From positions 1 to 47,526 of the forward strand of contig CAVQMC010000005.1 in the NCBI GenBank assembly GCA_963713505.1: a DNA stretch of 47,526 nucleotides. The letters run 5' to 3'. The DNA is from CAVQMC01 sp963713505. Its GTDB lineage: Bacteria > Bacteroidota > Ignavibacteria > Ignavibacteriales > Ignavibacteriaceae. The position numbers were made by a program, and so were the translations under genes. Below the pieces are notes generated by a model. That model was not told where the DNA came from, searched no databases, and saw only the letters and a list, made by a program, of their open reading frames with translations. This document shows positions 44,110-47,526 of the stretch, in pieces (within the stretch, counting starts at the first letter, position 1; the number at the start of each line of letters is the position of its first letter).

Positions 44110-44380
44110 AGATAAAAGCTAAAATTTATAACCAGTTTATTAGTAAATGCATCCTTCGTAAAACCTAAACCGCAATTCAAATCAATTGCTCATACGATCT
44201 ATTGTTTGAAATGGAAATTGGCATTAGTTCTTCAAACAGGGTTGTTTTGTAAAGTAGAATTAATTGAAAAAGTTGATTTAAAAACAAAATGGTGGTCAAC
44301 AATTGTAGTACTGTAATTATAAGCGACGCTTTTTTTGCGATGCCTTTATGTATCTGAAACAAACTCTAGGAAGTAAATAA
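44110..44380. other. Spacer inside cassette 10; possible lost recombination site
   Basis: 270 bp without an accepted gene. No complete RYYYAAC/GTTRRRY pair is found here, although ACCTAAAC (near 44156) and other half-matches exist. A minus-strand 61-codon frame over 44177-44362 is not supported. This could be a decayed site or cassette gene joining two former cassettes. Confidence 0.3.
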
Positions 44381-44785
44381 ATGAATTCACAAAATGAAAA
44401 CATTAAAATTGTTCAGAATCTATATTCTTCCTTTTCTGACAAAAACATTAACGCTATTCTTGAAATGTTAAGTCCCGATGTTCAATGGGGTGAACCATTA
44501 AATCCATTTAATCCGGCCGGCGGTACCCGATATGGTCATCAAGGATTTCTAGAATGGGTAAATATTGGTAAGCACAATGAAGATATCTTAATTTTAGAAC
44601 CCCAAAAAATGTTATCGGATAGTGAAACAGTTGCAGTACTTGGTTATATGAAATGTCTTGCAAAACCAACAGGGAAAATATATGAATCAGATTTTGTTCA
44701 TATCATAGTGATAAGAGACAGGAAAATTGTAAAGTTTCAAGAATTTTTTGATACTTATATAGCTGGAGAGGCATTTAGGAAGTAA
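44381..44785 (+). CDS. Cassette 10, gene 2: NTF2-like / SnoaL-family protein
   Basis: 134 residues, normal for the family. Pattern 'IKIVQNLYSSFSDKNINAIL' then 'LSPDVQWGEPLNPFNPAGGT', 'GHQGFLEWVNIG', 'SETVAVLGYMKCLAKPTGKI', 'DFVHIIVIRDRKIVKFQEFF' is typical of NTF2-like ketosteroid-isomerase-fold proteins with a cone-shaped ligand pocket. Substrate unknown. GGAAG lies before the ATG. It is followed by an MFS exporter 95 bp downstream. Confidence 0.85.
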   Translation: MNSQNENIKIVQNLYSSFSDKNINAILEMLSPDVQWGEPLNPFNPAGGTRYGHQGFLEWVNIGKHNEDILILEPQKMLSDSETVAVLGYMKCLAKPTGKIYESDFVHIIVIRDRKIVKFQEFFDTYIAGEAFRK

Positions 44786-44880
44786 TAAAATATTTTTATA
44801 AAAAGTCAAACTATTGTATTGGGAACCGTTTTATTTAGCATGGTGTTTTTAGTTTGAAAAACAAAATTTGATAAAAAGAA

Positions 44881-46185
44881 GTGGATCAATTGCATTCAGA
44901 CAATAAGAATAAGAATACTAAAGAAAAAAATCCTATATTAAATGTTTTTTCCATTCGTGATTTCCGATTATTGTTTGCAGGAGTTTCAACTTCTATACTC
45001 GGTGATCAATTCGCGCTGATTGCCACACCCTGGCTTGTTTTACAACTTACTGGTGATCCACTAGCATTGGGAATTGTTCTTGCTCTGGAAGGTATTCCCC
45101 GTGCGATGTTTATGCTATTTGGAGGAGCAATTACCGATCGTTATTCACCACGAATTGTGATGCTGGTGTCTGATATTATTCGTCTGATTTTTACTTCTAT
45201 TATGACAGCAGTCGTATTTACAGGTGTTGTACAAATGTGGATGCTCTATGTCTTTGGTCTTGGATTTGGACTTGTTGCCGGATTTGCAGTACCCGCCGGT
45301 AACAGTATAGTACCTATGTTAGTTAAAGAAAAAGATCTGCAAGCAGGTAATTCAATTGTGTTGGGAGTTGGTCAACTAGCTGGTTTTGTTGGTCCGGTAA
45401 TAGCTGGTTTGTTGATAGGCAAGTATGCTAAATCATTTTCCGGAATTGGATTAGCATTTGGAATTGATGCTATCACCTTTTTTGTATCTGCCATTACATT
45501 GTGGCTGATGAAAGGTGGCGGAAACCTTTCTACTGATGAAGAGATCTCAAACAAAAATAATATCTGGGCAGACATAGCAACTGGTTTAAAATATGTATGG
45601 AACGACAGTCCGTTACGTTTGATATTCCTGGTTATTGCTGCTGTTAATTTTTTGTTCGTTGGTCCTATTCTGGTCGGTATTCCTGTTTTAGCTGCTCAAA
45701 GATTATCTGAAGGAGCTGTAGCCTTCGGGCTTCTTATGTCGGCCTTTGCCGGAGGGGGTTTAGGCGGTTTTTTATTGGCGGGTACACTTCCTAAACCAAC
45801 TGGAAAGATAATGCGAATTTTTATTATTGTACTGTTAACTTGTTTCGGGCTGGCGATGGGAATCATTGGCTTTACTAGTTCTACCTGGCTGGATTTCGGA
45901 TTAATGATATTATTAGGTTTGGGAAATGGTTATGTAACAATAATATTTTTTACATGGATACAAACCCGAACTCCTAAATCTATGTTAGGCAGGATTATGA
46001 GCTTGTTGATGTTATCGAGTGCCGGATTAGTTCCAGTTTCCCAAGCCCTGTCCGGTGCAATTAGTTCCTGGAATTTAACGGTACTATTTGTTTCTGCAGG
46101 CGCCTTTATTTTGTTGATTACAAGTTGGACATCTCTGCAACCAGCTCTGGTTAATTTTAGTGAAAGCCTATCAAAGGGAAATTGA
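44881..46185 (+). CDS. Cassette 10, gene 3: MFS exporter (DHA3/EntS-like)
   Basis: 434 residues with twelve predicted membrane spans. N-terminal 'FSIRDFRLLFAGVSTSILGD', 'IATPWLVLQLTGDPLALGIV' and the loop 2-3 motif 'GGAITDRYSPRIVMLVSDII' are characteristic of the DHA3 macrolide/siderophore efflux branch. Uses a GTG start. It probably exports a small hydrophobic compound or siderophore by proton antiport. Drug-resistance function is plausible but not shown. Confidence 0.88.
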   Translation: MDQLHSDNKNKNTKEKNPILNVFSIRDFRLLFAGVSTSILGDQFALIATPWLVLQLTGDPLALGIVLALEGIPRAMFMLFGGAITDRYSPRIVMLVSDIIRLIFTSIMTAVVFTGVVQMWMLYVFGLGFGLVAGFAVPAGNSIVPMLVKEKDLQAGNSIVLGVGQLAGFVGPVIAGLLIGKYAKSFSGIGLAFGIDAITFFVSAITLWLMKGGGNLSTDEEISNKNNIWADIATGLKYVWNDSPLRLIFLVIAAVNFLFVGPILVGIPVLAAQRLSEGAVAFGLLMSAFAGGGLGGFLLAGTLPKPTGKIMRIFIIVLLTCFGLAMGIIGFTSSTWLDFGLMILLGLGNGYVTIIFFTWIQTRTPKSMLGRIMSLLMLSSAGLVPVSQALSGAISSWNLTVLFVSAGAFILLITSWTSLQPALVNFSESLSKGN

Positions 46186-46211
46186 TGTTTTTTTTTATAA
46201 TAATGATAGCA

Positions 46212-46431
46212 GCCTAACATACCACTCAAGGCCGACCGCCGTAAAAGATTGAGTGAGGTGCAGTTTGTTAGTTTGCGTATTTCGTTCGGTATTTTGTTCT
46301 AAGTAGTTTGTAAATGTTAAGCAGATCGCCGCCATTTCCCGACAATTTAATGGCGGCTATTAATTATAAACTATCGTTGTTAGTTAAGCATTGTTGCCTT
46401 GGGCTGCGGCTTAGCAGCAACACCATTATGT
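46212..46431 (+). repeat. attC 10 (type B-like, 220 bp, R' starts with A)
   Basis: R'' GCCTAAC (46212-46218) in AGCCTAAC complements the start of cassette 10 (GTTAGGCT at 43634), which is how I infer a three-gene cassette. The right end GGGCTGCGGCTTAGCAGCAACACC is type B. The last box is ATTATGT (46425-46431), G replaced by A. Internal arms GCCGCC/GGCGGC are present. Confidence 0.78.
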
Positions 46432-46487
46432 GGTTCAAAAGTTATAAAATAATATATTTTAAAACATTTTTGCTCAAGGGATATAAT

Positions 46488-46904
46488 ATGAACCAAATAT
46501 TAAGAGGAATGACAACAGTAAGTTATTTTGCAAAAGATCATAATGAAGCAAAAAAATGGTATACTGAATTTTTAGGAATTGAACCTTATTTTGAAAGACC
46601 TGGTTATGTTGAATTTAGACTTGGAGATTATCAGCATGAGTTAGGAATAATTGATAGTAAATATGTCCCTGGTATTGAAAGCACAAAAGGAAGAGCTGGG
46701 GTAGTTGTATACTGGCATGTCGATAATGTGGAAGCAGTTGTAAAAAAAGCTATTGAAATGGGGGCAAAACAGTTAGAGGCACCGCAAGATAGAGGCAGTG
46801 GATTTATCACCGCAACAGTAATAGACCCATTTGGAAATATATTAGGTATAATGTTCAACCCACATTATTTAGAAATATGTTCACAATTAAAGGGGAAAAA
46901 ATAA
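46488..46904 (+). CDS. Cassette 11, gene 1: VOC-family (glyoxalase/bleomycin-resistance-like) protein
   Basis: 138 residues from ATG 46488, with AAGGG upstream; a longer frame from 46314 would begin inside the recombination site. Two beta-alpha-beta-beta-beta units: 'YFAKDHNEAKKWYTEFLGIE', 'VEFRLGDYQHELGII', then 'VVVYWHVDNVEAVVKKAIEM', 'ATVIDPFGNILGIMFNP'. Possible metal ligands are the His of the first unit and the C-terminal acidic/Asn region. May bind or modify a toxic small molecule. Its stop adjoins the next start. Confidence 0.87.
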   Translation: MNQILRGMTTVSYFAKDHNEAKKWYTEFLGIEPYFERPGYVEFRLGDYQHELGIIDSKYVPGIESTKGRAGVVVYWHVDNVEAVVKKAIEMGAKQLEAPQDRGSGFITATVIDPFGNILGIMFNPHYLEICSQLKGKK

Positions 46905-47483
46905 TTGCAAGGTGAAGTTGAGAAAGAAGAAATAATATATTGTTCAGATTGGTTTGAATGGGAAAAATGGCTGAAAACTAATTATAGAAAATCTAGAGGT
47001 GTGTGGCTAAAAATTGCTAAAAAAGATTCTGGAGAAAAAACATTAACAATATCTGAGGCATTAGATGTCGCATTATGTTTTGGTTGGATTGACAGTAAGA
47101 GAAAGAAGTGTGATGATAAATATTATTTACAAAGATATTCACAGAGAAATAAAAAGAGTCCATGGTCAAAACTAAACGTTGAAAGGGCTGAGAAGCTGAT
47201 AAAATCCAATCGAATGCAAAAGAATGGTCTAAGCGAAATTAAAAAAGCTAAAGCAGATGGAAGATGGGATATGGCATATGAATCCCAGCGACAATTTGAA
47301 ATTCCCAGAGATTTCAATGAAATCCTAAATCAAAATGTCGATGCGAAAAATATTTTTAATTCATTAGATAAAACAACACAATATGCAATAATCCTTCCTG
47401 TGTTGAAAGCAAATGGTTTAGTCAAAAGATCAGATTATATTCAAAAAGCATTGGTTAAATTAAACAAAATGAAAAGGGAGTAA
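46905..47483 (+). CDS. Cassette 11, gene 2: YdeI/OmpD-associated family protein
   Basis: 192 residues. Start TTG directly after the VOC gene's stop (no gap), so translation is probably coupled. Family pattern 'EWEKWLKTNYRKSRGVWLKI', 'TISEALDVALCFGWIDSKRK', 'YYLQRYSQRNKKSPWSKLNV', 'GLSEIKKAKADGRW' and a C-terminal DUF1905-like helix region. YdeI-type proteins have been linked to tolerance of antimicrobial peptides in enterobacteria. Together with the VOC protein it looks like a small stress- or toxin-tolerance cassette. Confidence 0.87.
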   Translation: MQGEVEKEEIIYCSDWFEWEKWLKTNYRKSRGVWLKIAKKDSGEKTLTISEALDVALCFGWIDSKRKKCDDKYYLQRYSQRNKKSPWSKLNVERAEKLIKSNRMQKNGLSEIKKAKADGRWDMAYESQRQFEIPRDFNEILNQNVDAKNIFNSLDKTTQYAIILPVLKANGLVKRSDYIQKALVKLNKMKRE

Positions 47484-47517
47484 TTTTTTGAGATGTAGCA
47501 AGAAAATTTTAAAAACC

Positions 47518-47526
47518 ACATAACAT
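47518..47526 (+). repeat. attC 11, R'' box only (cut by window end)
   Basis: ACATAAC (47518-47524) preceded by AACC, complementary to this cassette's start (TTATGTGGTT at 46426) over 10 nt, followed by AT as in the type A sites (AACAT). The array therefore continues to the right. Confidence 0.8.

Larger units (their letters stand above)
33238..47526 (+). mobile_element. Integron gene-cassette array without integrase in window (CALIN or distal integron segment)
   Basis: At least eleven consecutive cassettes, all genes on the + strand. Genes start mostly 12-50 bp after a GTTRRRY-like box and are followed by an RYYYAAC-like box opening a 120-225 bp site. In cassettes 1, 2, 3, 7, 8, 10 and 11 the RYYYAAC box is an exact reverse complement of that cassette's own start (GCCTAAC with GTTAGGC; ATATAAC with GTTATAT; ACATAAC with GTTATGT; GTATAAC with GTTATAC), and in 4 and 5 it differs by one base. 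This own-end pairing is specific to integron cassettes, because the last six bases of an attC in an array belong to the next cassette. No tyrosine recombinase with the IntI patch is visible. The right end continues beyond the window. Confidence 0.88.

Noticed and set aside
44177..44362. Minus-strand 61-codon frame inside cassette 10
   Set aside because: It would be the only minus-strand gene in the array, has no ribosome site and no recognisable family; the stretch is better seen as decayed spacer.
33714..47526. CRISPR array or simple IS-derived repeats as explanation of the recurrent intergenic blocks
   Set aside because: Blocks are 120-225 bp, vary in sequence, are separated by genes, and have cassette-specific complementary ends; there is no spacer pattern, transposase or terminal inverted repeats.

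Overview
The window is AT-rich bacterial chromosome, most likely from the Ignavibacteria / Chlorobi-Bacteroidota side of the tree. This is inferred from several large exported proteins ending in type IX secretion (T9SS) sorting tails of the form NYPNPFNPST...KKMxLLK, a reg_prop-type sensor kinase, SBBP and PEGA repeat proteins, and Bacteroidota-like signal peptides ending in AQ. No rRNA or tRNA gene was recognised.

Layout. 1-6.4 kb is an ordinary housekeeping run on the + strand: a PQQ-like beta-propeller protein (cut by the window edge), a PEGA protein, prmC, dtd, an alkaline-phosphatase-superfamily metalloenzyme and a ComEC/Rec2 DNA-uptake channel. 6.4-13.1 kb is looser: tiny membrane proteins, an orphan ParA ATPase, a minus-strand fusion of a Lon-type (S16) protease-like domain with a membrane anchor and a propeller-like tail, a uracil-DNA-glycosylase-like protein and a decayed T9SS tail fragment. 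13.3-17.8 kb is a two-component locus: a periplasmic-propeller HisKA_3 sensor kinase, a NarL-type regulator and a stand-alone receiver. 17.8-32.9 kb is a T9SS cargo region: a YCF48/BNR-like propeller, a parallel beta-helix protein, an SBBP protein, an FG-GAP pseudogene with three in-frame stops and one frameshift, an excisionase-like HTH protein, and a minus-strand L-domain/LRR-like repeat protein. The last 390 bp of that repeat protein are duplicated at 12.5 kb.

33.2-47.5 kb is the most unusual part: an integron gene-cassette array. Every credible gene is on the + strand. Genes are separated by 120-225 bp sites that begin with an RYYYAAC-like box and end with a GTTRRRY-like box. In most cassettes the terminal box is the reverse complement of that same cassette's own start, often over 9-12 nt, as expected for attC sites. 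Ten complete or nearly complete sites, a left-edge partial site and a right-edge R'' box are visible. No integrase gene is in the window, so it is either a CALIN (attC cluster lacking an integrase) or the distal part of a larger chromosomal integron.

Cassette cargo: DUF4287 fragment; lipoprotein with a PNPF tail; secreted protein; membrane protein; OLD-family ATPase/TOPRIM nuclease (probable anti-phage function); Crp-like regulator plus flavodoxin-fold quinone reductase; DcrB/PsbP-like secreted protein; M1-peptidase-like protein without its HExxH site; lipoprotein; SRPBCC protein; a three-gene block (DUF6790-like membrane protein, NTF2-like, MFS exporter); and a VOC/YdeI pair. The attC sites look mosaic: one conserved left half is joined to several different right halves.
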